Source: Malachius bipustulatus (taxonomy: Eukaryota > Arthropoda > Insecta > Coleoptera > Melyridae). From it: a stretch of 64,000 nucleotides of DNA. The stretch's first letter is position 1, and each line of letters begins with the position of its first letter. Shown piece by piece: positions 11,601-23,465 of this stretch. The notes beneath the pieces were generated by a model that worked only from the letters and a program-made list of their open reading frames with translations, searched no databases and was not told where the DNA came from. The stretch covers positions 15,500,001 through 15,564,000 of the forward strand of contig OU342635.1 in the NCBI GenBank assembly GCA_910589415.1, given 5' to 3'. A program made the position numbers and the translations under genes.

Positions 11601-11731
11601 GGCAGCAACTGACATTACTAAAAAAGCCATTTCGGAGAAGCGGCAAGCAGAAACCTATGTTTGGAGGAAAATTTTCTGCTTGCCGCTACTTCGAAATGGC
11701 TTTTTTTAGTAATTTCAGCTACGCTACTGCC
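11601..11731. repeat. strong hairpin, arms of about 55 bp
   Basis: GGCAGCAACTGACATTACTA at the left pairs with the inverse TAGTAATTTCAGCTACGCTA at the right. The match continues through GCCATTTCGGAGAAGCGGC against GCCGCTACTTCGAAATGGC, leaving a loop of about 18 bases. It lies directly beside the foldback at 10705-11597 and resembles the inverted repeat at 7871-8075. Confidence 0.75.
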
Positions 11732-14139
11732 AACAATTTTGATCTGGAGCGTGCAAATAATATTGTCACATCTTGATCGATCGAACCTAATGATCATGCA
11801 TCCTGACAAGGGGGAGATTTTTTGAGGTGATTAGGCGTCATGTTCATCGCTCAACATTTAGCGCTACGAGACGCTTTTAGGCACTACAACGATTGCTCAC
11901 ATAAAAAAATGGCAACAGTGTACGTAACGACTTTATTACAGTTTTTGCGACAGAGGTAAAAAAAAGATATTCGATCAGAAAAAATTTCAACCCCCTTTAA
12001 TAATCGACTCGTTAAATAGGTGTATGCAAAATGTGAAACAATATCAGGGATAAAAATTGGTAGAACTCGTTAACCTTTTTTCCCTTTTTTCATTTAAGTT
12101 TTTTTTATTATAACAAAATAATTAAAATTCAACTTGATAATTTAAATTTTTAAATCTGCAAGGCGTTGACGGTCGAAAACTCGCATTCAAGCTCCCACAT
12201 GATACTACACTTACTAGGATGGATGACAGAAGAAAAAACTTCTTCGCCAATGAACGCAAGATTGAAGTCTGAATATTTAAATTCACTCTTCAATACTTCA
12301 ATCACATCTTGAATTTAAGGGATGAAATCATGTACATATCTGGGTAAATATTGCTCGTGCGTGAAAAATGATCATTACAAAATTGTCAAGGACGATGTAT
12401 CCAACAACTTTTGCTCTTCCTTTTTCAGTAATTTCCTATTTGTTCAAAAGTTTTTAAAAAATTTTCAACAATCACGCTTTGCATTGGGGTGGAAACGGTT
12501 TATTTACTTTTTCTACAATAAAACGGTCAATCGGTGGCGAAAATAGGTTATGACAAAAGTTGTAGCTTTTGAGTTTTCCTATAAAATAAGTGTCTTAAAA
12601 AAATTCGATCGAATGAATGGTACGAATATGGAGGGCGCCAAAATTGACCAATATTTTTTGAAAATTTTTAATTTAGAGCAATACCTCTCTATTTGATGTT
12701 AGATTCACGGACATTGGCACCTTAGATGGATGAAAGAGACAGCAGCAGTTGGAAAACTGGTTAAGACTGATTGCGCCGATAAATTGGACGATACATGAAG
12801 GATTTAGCCATTACTGTTATTCAGGCCTAGAATTCAAAACATTATTATTAATTATGCGAGATATTTAATTAATTTAATTAATAATTCCAATCTGCAAAAA
12901 AGAAACAATTTTTTCGCAAAAAGTGCGAGTCAGGGAAATTTTGATTCGTCAATTTCATTTCTTATTTCTGCAGTGTAGGTAGGTAATCAGACTAATTCAG
13001 TGGTTAAAAAAAACCTCAATGTTAATTCTTCTAAAACAGAACCTGTCTCTATTTTAGCTCCAATCAACCTTTGCGAATCATTCTGAAGGAAAGTAATTAC
13101 GGACAACGATGTAACACCAGAAAATCTATTTAGAAGTCGGTGATCGACCTAGGACGACAATACGAAGTGTGTTCACCTTGAATGTGCATTATTTAGATCG
13201 GCACTGTAGGTTTAAAAATAGGTTTCGTAACTACATGTTATTATGTAGGTAGGCTACTAAATGGTATAGAACAGTATATGGTAGTCCTGGGTACATAGCT
13301 ACATAGTACATAGATGCGTTATATATAGAACATACAACGTGCAGAATGAATGGCATGTAATGTATTAAATTTTAGATAACGATCCAAAGCCCCACTACTT
13401 ATTTACGACAATTATTATTATTGTCAATCTCTGTATGTGTATATGAATGAGTACTTAGTATAAACGAGACGGAAGTTTTGACGGGAGGAACCGTTCTCTT
13501 GTAACATTATTATTGCAATCAAGTATTACACAATTTTATTATGAAAATTTTCACTTTTGCTATTATACTAGAAAGGTAGGTATAGGTAGGCGGATATTTA
13601 CTATGCATTTTATTACGCTGCTGAAAGCATCTGTTATAGGAATTGTTAACAAATCCAATTAATTTCGTTACCATCGAGCCTCGCATTTCCTACTTCTTGG
13701 AAAATTATTAAAATAATTTTCTTATCTTGTTCTTTTACTTTTACCTTTTACTACTTTACCATAATGGATTTGTAGAGTTTAATGATTATACTACTACAGG
13801 TAGCAGGAAAGTCGCAATGATACCAAAGAAGTACTTGATGGTGATGGACACTTGTTTCATTAACCTTTTCTGACCTTTCAATAACAACTTTTAAAATCAC
13901 AGTAAAATAGATCGATAAGAGTTCATCAATCTCTGCATATCTACCATATTTCTCTAGATCTGTTTAGGTACCTACGTCATCTGGCAATTTTTCAAAAAAC
14001 AAAATGTGATATAAAAATTCACCGTTCTGGATATAGAATAGACCTACGCGGCTCCGTTTCGCAATTCAAACCAACAAATCAACATTCTTGCATCCAGCCT
14101 ATCAATAATAGATCAAAGATACCGGGAGAGGTAGCTATA
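11732..14139. other. unannotated AT-rich sequence
   Basis: No exon, RNA gene or repeat family was supported. Short open frames here lack coding character. Confidence 0.3.
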
Positions 14140-14600
14140 CATATGCATGCCGAACCAAAACAAATCTCCTCGCTCGCTAAAAGTCTCTCGACACGCCGGA
14201 ATACGGAATACGTCAAACGGCACAATGACTGAAGGCTAAAATTATCACATGACACAGATAAAACGAACAGCAGTCGGAATCGAGCAAAGCACGATTGGAG
14301 ACTGGAAAATCGGAAAACGGGAAGAACAAGAACGCGCGAGGAGGTTCACGGTTATTGCGGGAAACCCGTGCGATCACCGCCGCCGCGCTCCTACCTCCCA
14401 AACACCGCTGGCCGCGTCCCAACACTGGACTGCTGAGACTGGAGAAATACCGGCTCCAAGTCGGCCTTCGACACCGACGTACGAGTAAGACACGGGGATG
14501 CCGCTACGAGACAGGTCGACGTGTGGATGGACTTTCGCCCGCCAGATCGACCGTAACCGCGGCTTGTGGAAGCGAGAAGGTAGAAATGCAAACGAACAGG
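14140..14600 (+). promoter_or_regulatory. CpG- and GC-rich island, candidate first exon
   Basis: This is one of very few CpG-rich stretches in the window. On the plus strand an ATG at 14249 opens 79 codons that run to a strong donor-like GA|GTAAGA at 14484, and the stop codon is formed by the donor itself, as expected when an exon is read into an intron. The predicted peptide has no recognised domain. The minus strand is also open, so strand and coding status are uncertain. It could be a promoter with a 5' untranslated exon. Confidence 0.25.
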
Positions 14601-14608
14601 TGTCCTCT

Positions 14609-14650
14609 TAATACCACTACCACTACCATTACCACTACCACCACTTCACC
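14609..14650. repeat. (CCACTA)n-like microsatellite
   Basis: Repeated ACCACTACC units just downstream of the CpG-rich island. Confidence 0.7.
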
Positions 14651-15085
14651 TGGAGTAGTAGTATACGTAGGTATACTATACGTTTCTACCTATGTGGGTT
14701 GAAAATAATTTAGAATGGTTTCGGTAGTTTTGGCCGGAAGTACATATACTAAATAACCATCCCAAGGAGCAAAAATTGTAGGAAATATTAGGTTAATTTG
14801 TCCAAGACAATTTCTTATGGTCAGATTTACCAAGAATGTTAAAAATTGGGTTTTGCATAGGGCTATTTAACCATATTGTTTACCTATTTCTAACTTCACA
14901 GTTAGAAAAGCCAATAACAATGCAGCAGTCTATAATTAGTAAATTATGGTTGGCCCTATACTTATTTTCCCAAGAGAAAAAAAATCATGAGATTAAAAAA
15001 ATTACACTGAGAAAAATTAGCAAAAAGTAGAAATTTCAAAAAGGCCACCTCTTTGGCCACCTGTAAATAGTATATTGTGAAACAA

Positions 15086-15185
15086 GTGCGGAAAAGAGAA
15101 AATTTCTCACGAGTGTGAAACAATTGTGACACGAGACGAAGTCGAGTGTCACAATTCACACGAGTGTGAAATTTCTTTTCCGCAC
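15086..15185. repeat. 100-bp nearly perfect palindrome
   Basis: GTGCGGAAAAGAGAAAATTT at the left end matches, inverted, AAATTTCTTTTCCGCAC at the right end. The inner arms CGAGTGTGAAACAATTGTGA and TCACAATTCACACGAGTG continue to a centre at ACGAGACGAAGTCGAGTG. It lies immediately 3' of the recombinase-like frame on the minus strand and may belong to the same element. Confidence 0.8.
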
Positions 15186-15227
15186 GTGATACACACAGTA
15201 CTTTTCCTACGACCACAATTTAACAGA

Positions 15228-15437
15228 TTAATTATTTAACAAATTTAACACATAAATTATTTTTTCTGACAATGCTCTGCTTTTATGACCTTTTCTCCAA
15301 TTTATGAAATGTTTATAAGCAGATTCGTATTTTTCTCTCGAAACTACAGGTAGCAAATTCAAAGAACACAAACCTGCTTGTTTTCTGACTTCAGGTGGTG
15401 TATTTTCTGCTTCAGATTCAGAGGAATTACAATCCAT
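15228..15437 (-). pseudogene. N-terminal fragment of a Crypton-like tyrosine recombinase protein
   Basis: A 69-codon frame starts with ATG at 15437. After an acidic N-terminus (MDCNSSESEAE) it contains LLPVVSREKYESAYKHF and INWRKGHKSRALSEK. This matches from memory the SAM-like N-terminal domain of Crypton-derived tyrosine recombinases of arthropods, which typically read LLPEKSREKY...F..W...SFSEN. The family is several hundred residues long with catalytic R-H-R-Y residues in the C-terminal half. Here the frame stops soon after the first helix bundle, so it is truncated and cannot be active. Immediately downstream is the palindrome at 15086-15185. No database search was possible. Confidence 0.45.
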
Positions 15438-15534
15438 TATAATGATAGGTACCTAACTAAAGATTATTTTTTCAGACTACCTAGGTAGATATTATTTTCA
15501 ATTCTACCAATGACTTTTTAATATTACTATTATA

Positions 15535-16532
15535 CAGGGTGCACCATGTATCCTTCTCTATATTGCTATCTCCTGAACGCTAAGAGATACAGGTTCGGTT
15601 AAATTAGAGAAAAGATGCGCAGTTTTGTGGCCATCTCGAATTCGTCAAGACATGCAAGATATCTGTGACCGTTCCTGAAATATCATGAAAAAACTGAAAA
15701 ATCGAGATTTCTTATTTTCGTCATATCTTTTTTATTATTGGAAATTAATCAATAATTTTTTGTAGGCTTACATAAGCCGTTAAGAGCTATTCATCTGACA
15801 TTTCAAAAATTTTCAAGGCCTACTAGATCAAAGAGTTTTCACAGTCAACTTTCGTTTTTCTTATGGCCGCCATATTATCTTTTATATCTTTCGATTTGAA
15901 AAAAATAATGGAAACCAAAAATTAATAAACTTCAAAAAAAAAATTTCAAAATTTTATTCTTCTTTTTTCAAAGAAAAACCTAAAAAAAATCATCGAAAAA
16001 CGTCAACATTTGTAAAATACGCCGAAATAGTGCTTGCCTTATGGGTTTTTAATTTATCTGTGAAATTCGGTCTAAAAATGTGTCTTTTTTGTAAAGAAAA
16101 AAGAAGAATGAAATTTTTTTAAATTCATTTATTGAAGTTAAACAATTTTTAGTTTTTATGGTTTTTTTTATACCGAACAACATAAAAAAGCAATATGGTG
16201 GCCATAAGAAAAACGAAAGTTGACTATGAAAATCCTGGGATCTAGTCGGCTTTGAAAATTTTTGAAATATCAGATGGGTAGCCCTTGCTGACTTATGTAA
16301 GCCCACCAAAAATTATTTATTAATCTCCAATAATAAAAAAGATATGGAAAAAATAAGAAATCTGGATTTTTCAGTTTTTTCAGGATATTTCAGGAACGGT
16401 CACATATATCTTGTATGTCTCGACGGAATCGAGATGGCCACAAAATTGCGCTCCTTTGGACTTGTTTAACCGACCCTGTATCTGTTAGCGTTAGGAGATA
16501 GCAATATAGAGAAGGATATATGGTGCACCCTG
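15535..16532. mobile_element. 1-kb palindromic foldback (CAGGGTGCACCATG family)
   Basis: A near-identical relative of the element at 5035-6036, with the same CAGGGTGCACCATGTATCC ends in inverted orientation, TA on both sides and arms inverted over almost the full length. The copies differ by scattered substitutions and small indels, so both are old but intact in structure. No transposase. Confidence 0.85.
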
Positions 16533-17487
16533 TATACTGTTAAATCATTGAATTCTACCGACAAGACAATATTATTATTATTTATTATTAGACTCCGTAT
16601 AAACTAAAAATAAGTGACGTGAGCGTGGAGACGTGGTAGATAATAACAATGATTTAAGAGAAGTTAGTATATCATTGATATGCAACTTCTACACAACGCA
16701 GGCGCTGTGCGTCGTCGATGGAAGTTAGTAGAGGTGTGCGAGTTATTTTCACGATCACGTTCGTGAATTTGATTTGAACGCTATACTAATGCTGTTAATC
16801 AACTCGTAAATTTTAATAATTACTGCCACAAGAGAATAATGAGTATATTTTATAGTCTTGTCGGGTTCTATGTTATCCCATTTGTGTTTATTTTATTACC
16901 TTGAAGCTTTAAATGAATAGTTATTCCATTAACAATAAGTAACAGTTGAGTTCTCAGTTACCGTCCATCACTATTGTTTACATTAAAACTGTACGGAAAC
17001 GATTTTTGGCTATGCGTTATGTCACTTTGTCGCACAGTTTTGGATACGTGAGAAATCTGCTAGTTTGCGCACAAAAAACGATGCGCAAAGTAGTGTTTTC
17101 TATAGTGGTTGTAGGAAAAATTAATTTCTTTCATTACTGACATTACATTTGGTGAATATCTAAATTTTACCGTTGCCTAACTTTTCCGTAAAACTCTTTA
17201 TAATTTTCAAAATATGTACCACGTTTTTTTATATTGAAGTTTAGATAAACGCCATTTTCTCTGGAACTAAAATTCACACCGCGGATCGATCTAGTGTGCT
17301 CATATTTAATCTCTGAAAAGCACAAACTTATGACAAAAAATTTCAAAAAAAAAAATAAAAAATTATTTTTTAATTATATGGTGCGAATTTTTTGGCGGGC
17401 TCATACTACAATTATTAATAATTTGTTACTGCTCTTACAACAAAGTATAACATTGGAAATCGTCAAAGAGGTAGACATTATAATATA
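16533..17487. other. unannotated AT-rich sequence
   Basis: Between two foldbacks. No coding or structured element was recognised. Confidence 0.3.
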
Positions 17488-17787
17488 CAGGGTGTTTGCT
17501 AAAGGACAGCCGAAGTGAAACGTCATTAAAAAAAATTGTATTTAAAGCATAAAACAAAGAATAACTTTTTTTCAAGATCAGGCCTCGTTTGGGAAATAAT
17601 TCCAAAATTGTTGTTCAGTTACTATAAAAAACATAAGTATTTGTTAGCAGTCCTAGTTTTACATTTTCGGAAATATTTCCTAAACGAGGCCCTCATCTTG
17701 AAAAAGAGTTAGGTACTCTCTTTTATGCTTAAAATACGATTTTTTACATGATGTTCGATTTTAGCTGTCCAGTTACCAAACACCCTG
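17488..17787. mobile_element. 300-bp foldback MITE with CAGGGTGTTTG ends
   Basis: The ends CAGGGTGTTTGCTAAAGGAC and the inverse of GTCCAGTTACCAAACACCCTG are flanked by TA. Arms of about 130 bp are inverted around a centre near 17640, for example TTCAAGATCAGGCCTCGTTT against AAACGAGGCCCTCATCTTGAA. Non-autonomous Tc1/mariner-type. Confidence 0.85.
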
Positions 17788-18156
17788 TATACTGTGAAAT
17801 AATGATGTAACACTTTTCGAATCTGAAAAATTGCCTAAAATGCACCGTTTTCAAGATATCGGGTGTCAAACTTTTATAAAAAATATGATAATTTATTTTG
17901 TGTTTTAGAAACCGCAAGATTTTTTTGAGATGTATGTAAGACACCCATGCGTTAGGACGAGATACAGTGTGGTTTTTATGTTTAAAAATTAATGAATGAG
18001 ACCAAAAGCAAGGCAGTATAAAATAATGCAATTACCTTGATGGAGAAAGGGCCAGTCGCTTGAATTCGCTGCTTTGCTTTGCTGTTGCTGCGTCGATGAT
18101 ATGGCGAATCACTTTAATTACCGGTTAATGAGACGAGAGTCATCCAGTCAGCCAAT

Positions 18157-18359
18157 ATTATAAAGGCTCCTTAGGCTAACGGGCAGATTTCTGTGCTCGT
18201 TTTTGAAGCTAATATCGACGTCAAATGACTTTTATTAACATTTTTGTAATTACTTTCATGTCAAGAATGGATAAATTAAAAAAAAATCAACTTAGACTCG
18301 ATACCTTCTCCAGAAATGGCCACAGAAATCTGCCCGTTAACTTAATGAGCCTTTATAAT
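18157..18359. mobile_element. MITE of about 200 bp with 38-bp terminal inverted repeats
   Basis: TATAAAGGCTCCTTAGGCTA at the left is inverted in TTAACTTAATGAGCCTTTATA at the right, with the inner part CGGGCAGATTTCTGTG against CACAGAAATCTGCCCG perfectly conserved. Flanking TA suggests a TA target. The interior is AT-rich and non-coding. Confidence 0.75.
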
Positions 18360-18393
18360 ACCCGCTGTTAGTTTAATTAAAGTATTTTATTTA

Positions 18394-18598
18394 GGGTAAT
18401 CCTATAGAAGAGGTACTTCAGATTAAGATAGTCAGGTTAGGTATTTTTTCCCTTGCCCTTACTGCTTTTTCTATGTCATCTAAATTTTATATTTTGCTTA
18501 CTATAAAATTTAGATGACATAGAAAAAGTCGTAAGGGTAAGGGAAAAAATACCTAACCTGACTATCCTAATCTGATGTACCACTTCTATAAGATTACC
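18394..18598. repeat. long near-perfect hairpin, arms of about 97 bp, loop of about 10 bp
   Basis: The left arm (18394-18490) and right arm (18501-18598) are inverted with few mismatches, including GTCAGGTTAGGTATTTTTTC against GAAAAAATACCTAACCTGAC and CTATGTCATCTAAATTTTAT against its complement. A transcript through it on either strand would form an extended duplex. It could be a young foldback MITE or a source of small RNAs. The inverted arms are less decayed than those of most foldbacks in this window. Confidence 0.85.
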
Positions 18599-18752
18599 TA
18601 TTTTAGGTTGAGTTTTAGTTGAGTAATATTCACGAAGGGCCGTAATGGACACCGACTTGAATGAGCAAGATTTCACTGCCGATCTTGATTTCTTCGAATC
18701 TGGTATGGAAGAGACTTTCTGTCGCGTCCAGACGTGTGAACGCTTTTCTTCG
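18594..18752 (-). CDS. weak candidate internal exon
   Basis: On the minus strand a Ser/Lys-rich open stretch (core SIPDSKKSRSA) lies between a poor acceptor near 18750 and a donor-like AG|GTAATC at about 18594. The phase does not join directly to the CAP-Gly exon at 23976-24106 without another exon. The acceptor lacks a good pyrimidine tract. It is kept only as a lead. Confidence 0.15.
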
Positions 18753-19090
18753 TGAAACCTACTGTCCTTGCTTATAATTTTGAATTTTATGAAAAGATGA
18801 TGCTTGTTATATGCAACCAACTTTTTGTGTACGAGTTCGGACCCTACAGTATGCGAAAAATTCAAAGACTGAAATGTCCACCAGGGGCGAAGATACTGGT
18901 GAATGAATTTTGGATTTTTCACTTTCGCAGCTAACTATACATCTACTTACTCAAAAAACGAAAAATATACCAATCTTTATAAACACCAAAATCTCAAAAA
19001 CGCAGCTTCCAATCAAAATTTTGCAAGAGTTATTTTTCCCTACATTGAACGTTGAATTGATTTTTTTCAAAATTAGAAAAATATCCAGTG
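18753..19090. other. unannotated sequence
   Basis: Nothing recognisable. Confidence 0.3.
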
Positions 19091-19700
19091 GGTAGAAGGG
19101 GGCGGTCCACTGAGATAAAAGTAGTTCATCTTGACCGCCTGTCGTGATACGGCGCCAGTAACGAAATAGCCTGTCGGGGACACAAACAGGAGGGAGGCAG
19201 TGATTTTATAAGTGGGGCTTGGATACCGACTGAATGGAAGCGCCCCTGGATGGAGCGTTGGCCCACCTACCGGAGCGTGTGGGACGTATCGCTTGGCCGC
19301 AACACGATTTCCGTATACACCTTCTGTTACTCCTGGTCTCCTAGTACCGTTGTGGCGTTTATAGGGAAATTTTCGATCATAAAAGGGAAAGTTCGACAGC
19401 TAACTTTCACAACTAATTTGTCACAGTGTCTGACATTTGCTTCTAACTGTAATGTTCCAGAAATAGAACATTCGGACTCTGGAGGGACATTCGGGAGTTG
19501 GTTAAGGTGTGCGCGATATATCAAGGCAATCGTGGTGTTATAGACAGTGTTTTATGGAAGCAGTAATAGTAGTGACACCAAAATTGAACGTGTAAATTAG
19601 TATAAGTAGTGTTAGTGTGAATTGTAAAGCGAATAATAAAGTAATAATTAATTCAGTTAATTGGTTTTCCAAATTATCGTCATACCCACAAAAGGGAAAC
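19091..19700. other. GC-richer island of unknown nature
   Basis: A clear rise in GC and CpG content against the surroundings, with short open frames on both strands but no domain. The composition recalls an LTR plus leader or a 5' untranslated exon. No terminal repeats or primer-binding site were found to support the former. Confidence 0.3.
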
Positions 19701-20670
19701 ACGTAAAAATATTCTCGGTATAAGTACATGTTGATTAGATTAATAGGAAAACGAAAATTTCAAATTTTTGGGTTACGAGGGATTATAATAACGTGATTAT
19801 AGTTATTAGGAGTTTCTGGCTTATTTTAGTCTAGTGAAACTCCTGTATAAGTGGGACTCATCTCTGGGACTCTATTTCACAATAATATTAGTTCATTAAT
19901 TATATGGGAAGAATACTTCCACGCCAACGGTGATTGACGAAAAGAAGGTCAGGTACCCATCAAGAGTTCGAAGCGGCTTAAAAAGAGATAAGCTACATAC
20001 ATACTTGAAAATCTTGAAATGCATTATTTTTTGTCGCTCTAGTGGCAAGTGGCCCCTCTCTCGTCATTCGATTTCAGAATTACTCAGTTTAGTACGTAAA
20101 TCAGAGATAAATCTTACTTAAGTAGTTAGTTTAAGTGATGGAAATAAAATTTTTGACCTAATTGGTCGAACTGAGGTGAATTTAACATAAAATGCTACTT
20201 GAGATGCTTGACATTTCAGCATGGTAAAAGAGACTTCCTATTTGCGAAATGAGATGCTTTAAAGTTTTGTTTCTGTGTTCATCGAAATGAAACGTCCCTA
20301 GATTTTCATCGAGATAATCACAAATTTCAGCTGATTGATATTCGTGGTTAACTGGAAGCATATTTTAGTCAAAAAATTGTCAAAAACGAATGTTCACGTC
20401 CATAAATCCAAATGAACTGAAAAATTAGTCACGGCAATGCAAGTAAACAAATAATTACAAGAAGGGGTGAACAATGAACATTGGAACAGTTTATGATGTC
20501 TCCCCCTACTGTGAGGGTCTTATTACTCTCCTTGTTCACCTTTTTGGAACGGTGTGTAACGATATCCGAGGATCTCGTTATAAAAACAGGCAGGAAGTAT
20601 AATAGCACAGTTTTTCTAGAACCGATTAAAGCGGGTTTTATCGAAGCGATGACGGTTTATCAGTGGCCAG
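19701..20670. other. unannotated sequence
   Basis: No supported feature. A 63-codon plus-strand frame from 19930 has no recognised domain. Confidence 0.3.
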
Positions 20671-20675
20671 TTAGC

Positions 20676-20806
20676 TATAATAGAAGGCGGCCAGTCAGTC
20701 AGCCTGTGCTGGTGCTGGTAGTTCGGATCCGCGAGTTGACGGGAGAAGGAGTCACAACAACTCCGAGCGCGCTGATCGACGTCCCTGCCTCCCTCCTACC
20801 TACCCG
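20676..20806 (+). promoter_or_regulatory. candidate core promoter and first exon
   Basis: TATAATA at 20676 is followed by overlapping arthropod initiator motifs TCAGTC at 20695 and 20699, and a GGATC downstream-promoter-like motif at 20725. A donor-like CCCG|GTGAAA lies at about 20807. Local GC content is raised. The TATA to initiator spacing (about 21-25 bases) is slightly short. No coding region was tied to it. Confidence 0.2.
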
Positions 20807-20809
20807 GTG

Positions 20810-22227
20810 AAATGAGCCGGTAGGAACCGTCCTCGCTTAGTCGAATTAGCAGAATCCGCGGGGCATCCGTACCAGTTTGTACTGGAGCGTAATTGTAATT
20901 GTTGCCTAATTGAACGTTTTAGTAACAATACACTTTTTATTACCCTGATCGATCTTTCAAAGTTTCGACTGAAAATACAGAAAATAATTAAAGTTAAAGA
21001 AAAATTCGCTTGAACTTGTTACAAAGAGAAAAATCTACTTTCAGTGAGCACCAATTGCAAGATCATTTTAAGATTTTCATTTTTTTAATGCGCCTACTTA
21101 TTTTCAAACTTCTTAAGAAATGAATTCAGATAAATACATTTTGGTTGTTTATTTGGTCCATTTTTTAATTCGATTGCTGCAATAGGTACATAATTGAATT
21201 TTGCATATTTATTTAACCTCTCTTCCTTTGGTGCACAATAATAATTAACATCACAACAACATAAAGTAGATGACGCGAATAAATTAAACCGAAGCCTTGA
21301 GCTAACATTAAATTTGTCAAAGGATTACATAATAGTTACAAGGAACAAATAAAAAGTAAGGAGTAACTTAAGATATCACGCTTATGTCTGCGGACAGCAG
21401 ATAAAAATAGAATATAAGAGCTCTTAAAATAAAAATAAATTAAAGAAACCACTCTCTGGAGTTAATTAGAACTTTGTTAGCCGAAAGGTTGTTTGATAAT
21501 TAATAACTATCGCTTGCTGGGAATGATTATGATTGATCACCTGCATTTTCGATCGGTCTAAAATAAATATTTTCAAGAGATTGTTCAACGAGATTGTTGT
21601 ACATTTTTGTTAAATGTACCGAAATGAATGCATTAATTGGTTGTAACGACAAAGATTATTTAATTATCTTTCACGTCGAGACCAATTAACTCTTCAACGT
21701 AACTCCCCCTAATTTTTTTTATAAGCAAAGATGACAGGCCTCTACTAGTTAAAATAAGTAGGCGTGGGCGGTGTCTTTTATTGTTACTAAATATACGCTC
21801 AACAGATGTGCGTGACCTACAAAAAAAACTTTCAAACGATTTTATCGAAGAGCAGAATTCACACCTGAGGTTTTATTCAACAGTTACGGGGACAGAAAAA
21901 TCAGATACCTACAGGAAACTCATATTTTTGGACTTTTTTGACTTCATTAATGATTAAAACGAAGATTTCTGAAAATGCTAGGCGCAAAAAGTATCGTCAA
22001 AAATAACAATCAGGACTCCACTATTCTATTTCTTTTTTTTTTAAATAATATAACAAGTAAAATTTTAAAAATATACATAAAAAATAAAAATTAATAACAA
22101 AAAAAAAGTACATGGCGAACTTATAAAAGGACTTGAACTTAAAAAGGTATTTGCGTCCATAATTGGGATAACAGAACCCTCAAGTCATGAAAAGTGAGTG
22201 GCAACGGAACATGTTATGCCCATTTAG
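20810..22227. other. unannotated AT-rich sequence
   Basis: No exon, transposon end or tandem repeat was supported. Confidence 0.3.
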
Positions 22228-23465
22228 GGCTTGTTACAAAATAAAAGGTGTTCGAACAGGAATCCGTTTGGAGTAGGCCCTGACAGCAAAGAGGTTTGTC
22301 GTAACTTAATCCACTTCTTACAACTGACAACTCTTGATTTTGTTAGGTTAGGTATAATTACAGTTGTAATTGTAATTACAACAATTAATTCATTTAAGAG
22401 ATGAGTGAAGTGCGCTCCACTATTCTGGACAGATTTTAATACACGGTTTCTCACTCCACTAAGGGCACTCTGTAGCAATTCAGGTGATTCTTTATTTCGA
22501 TGAACTTCTCGATTCTGTGTCGTAATTCCGCCAAATCATTTTGATGGAAGGCCTTAAAACGAAGCCAGATGGCCTCGGCTGGCCATTTGATGGCTGTATT
22601 ACGACTAATAAGTCGATCGTCAAAGTGCTCCCTCAATAAATCGAGCGTTTCGATAGTGAAATGGGGTCGTGCACCTTCCTGCTGAAAGTATCATTCGGCC
22701 AGTTCGTCGTAATGCCGCTGGTTCATACACGACTGAAGAATTTTTTCCCTGTAACGCACAACATTTATGTCGTTATGGAAAAGGGTAGCCCTTTTTTTTA
22801 GATTTTCAGCAAAATATGATCAGTAATTTTGGGAATTGGCATATCCCGATCTTCGAAATCACACTTCATCGGTGAAAAAAACTTGCTGAAAACTTCTTCG
22901 TTATGTTGTAAGTTTTGGGAAAACCATCGACAAAAATTTAATCGCTCAGGAATGTCTCGCGGTAGCAACTCTTGCACCATCATCACTCGATAAGGATAAA
23001 AGATAAAAGTGATCACTTTTCCGAAGTAGCCTGTGGCAGGTTCCTACAGAAACATCAATATGCTAAGCTAGATGAGGAACTGATGTGTGAGGATCGTTTT
23101 GTATATTATTGCGAGCAATTTCCACCTTTCCTTCTGTACGTCTCTTTGGGCTACCAGTTACTGTTCTGACAATATTTCCTGTCTCTCGAAAATTTGCAAT
23201 ATATCGCTTAATTGTCAGAGCATTCTAGAGTCCCAGCTCCCCAAAGACATTAACTCTACAATACAAGTGGATTGGAAACGAGTGCTGCTGGTTTTCTCTT
23301 TTTTTAACGACTAGAAGCATAGAACTCCATTAACCGCTTCTCAAAAATTCTGGAGAGCCACCGCAACACCAGGATACTCCTCTCGGAACTCAATTAGGTA
23401 GTTTTCTATCGAGTACGCCCAAAATTGCATCATTTTATTTCCATTAAGACAGTTATTTTCAACTA
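22228..23465 (-). pseudogene. mariner-like (IS630-Tc1-mariner) transposase pseudogene
   Basis: Read on the minus strand across several frames, transposase blocks appear in the right order. They are a helical N-terminal part near 23460-23330, a helix-turn-helix region (LTIKRYIANFRETGNIV, about 23220-23165) and the linker QELLPRDIPERLNFCRWF (about 22990-22920). Then come the first catalytic block FFTDEV with the start of GYANSQNY (about 22885-22840), the second block FQQEGARPHF (22658-22687), a WP motif with a decayed tail, and the C-terminal VRNRVLKSV..NSGAHF (about 22460-22400). In this family the second block normally carries Asp (QDGA); here it is Glu. Multiple frameshifts and stops make it dead. 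Terminal inverted repeats were not identified. Confidence 0.75.

Noticed and set aside
18476..18922. 148-codon minus-strand frame as a single-exon gene
   Set aside because: Its 3' third is the arm of the 18394-18598 hairpin, and only the middle has any coding character; kept only as a weak exon candidate.
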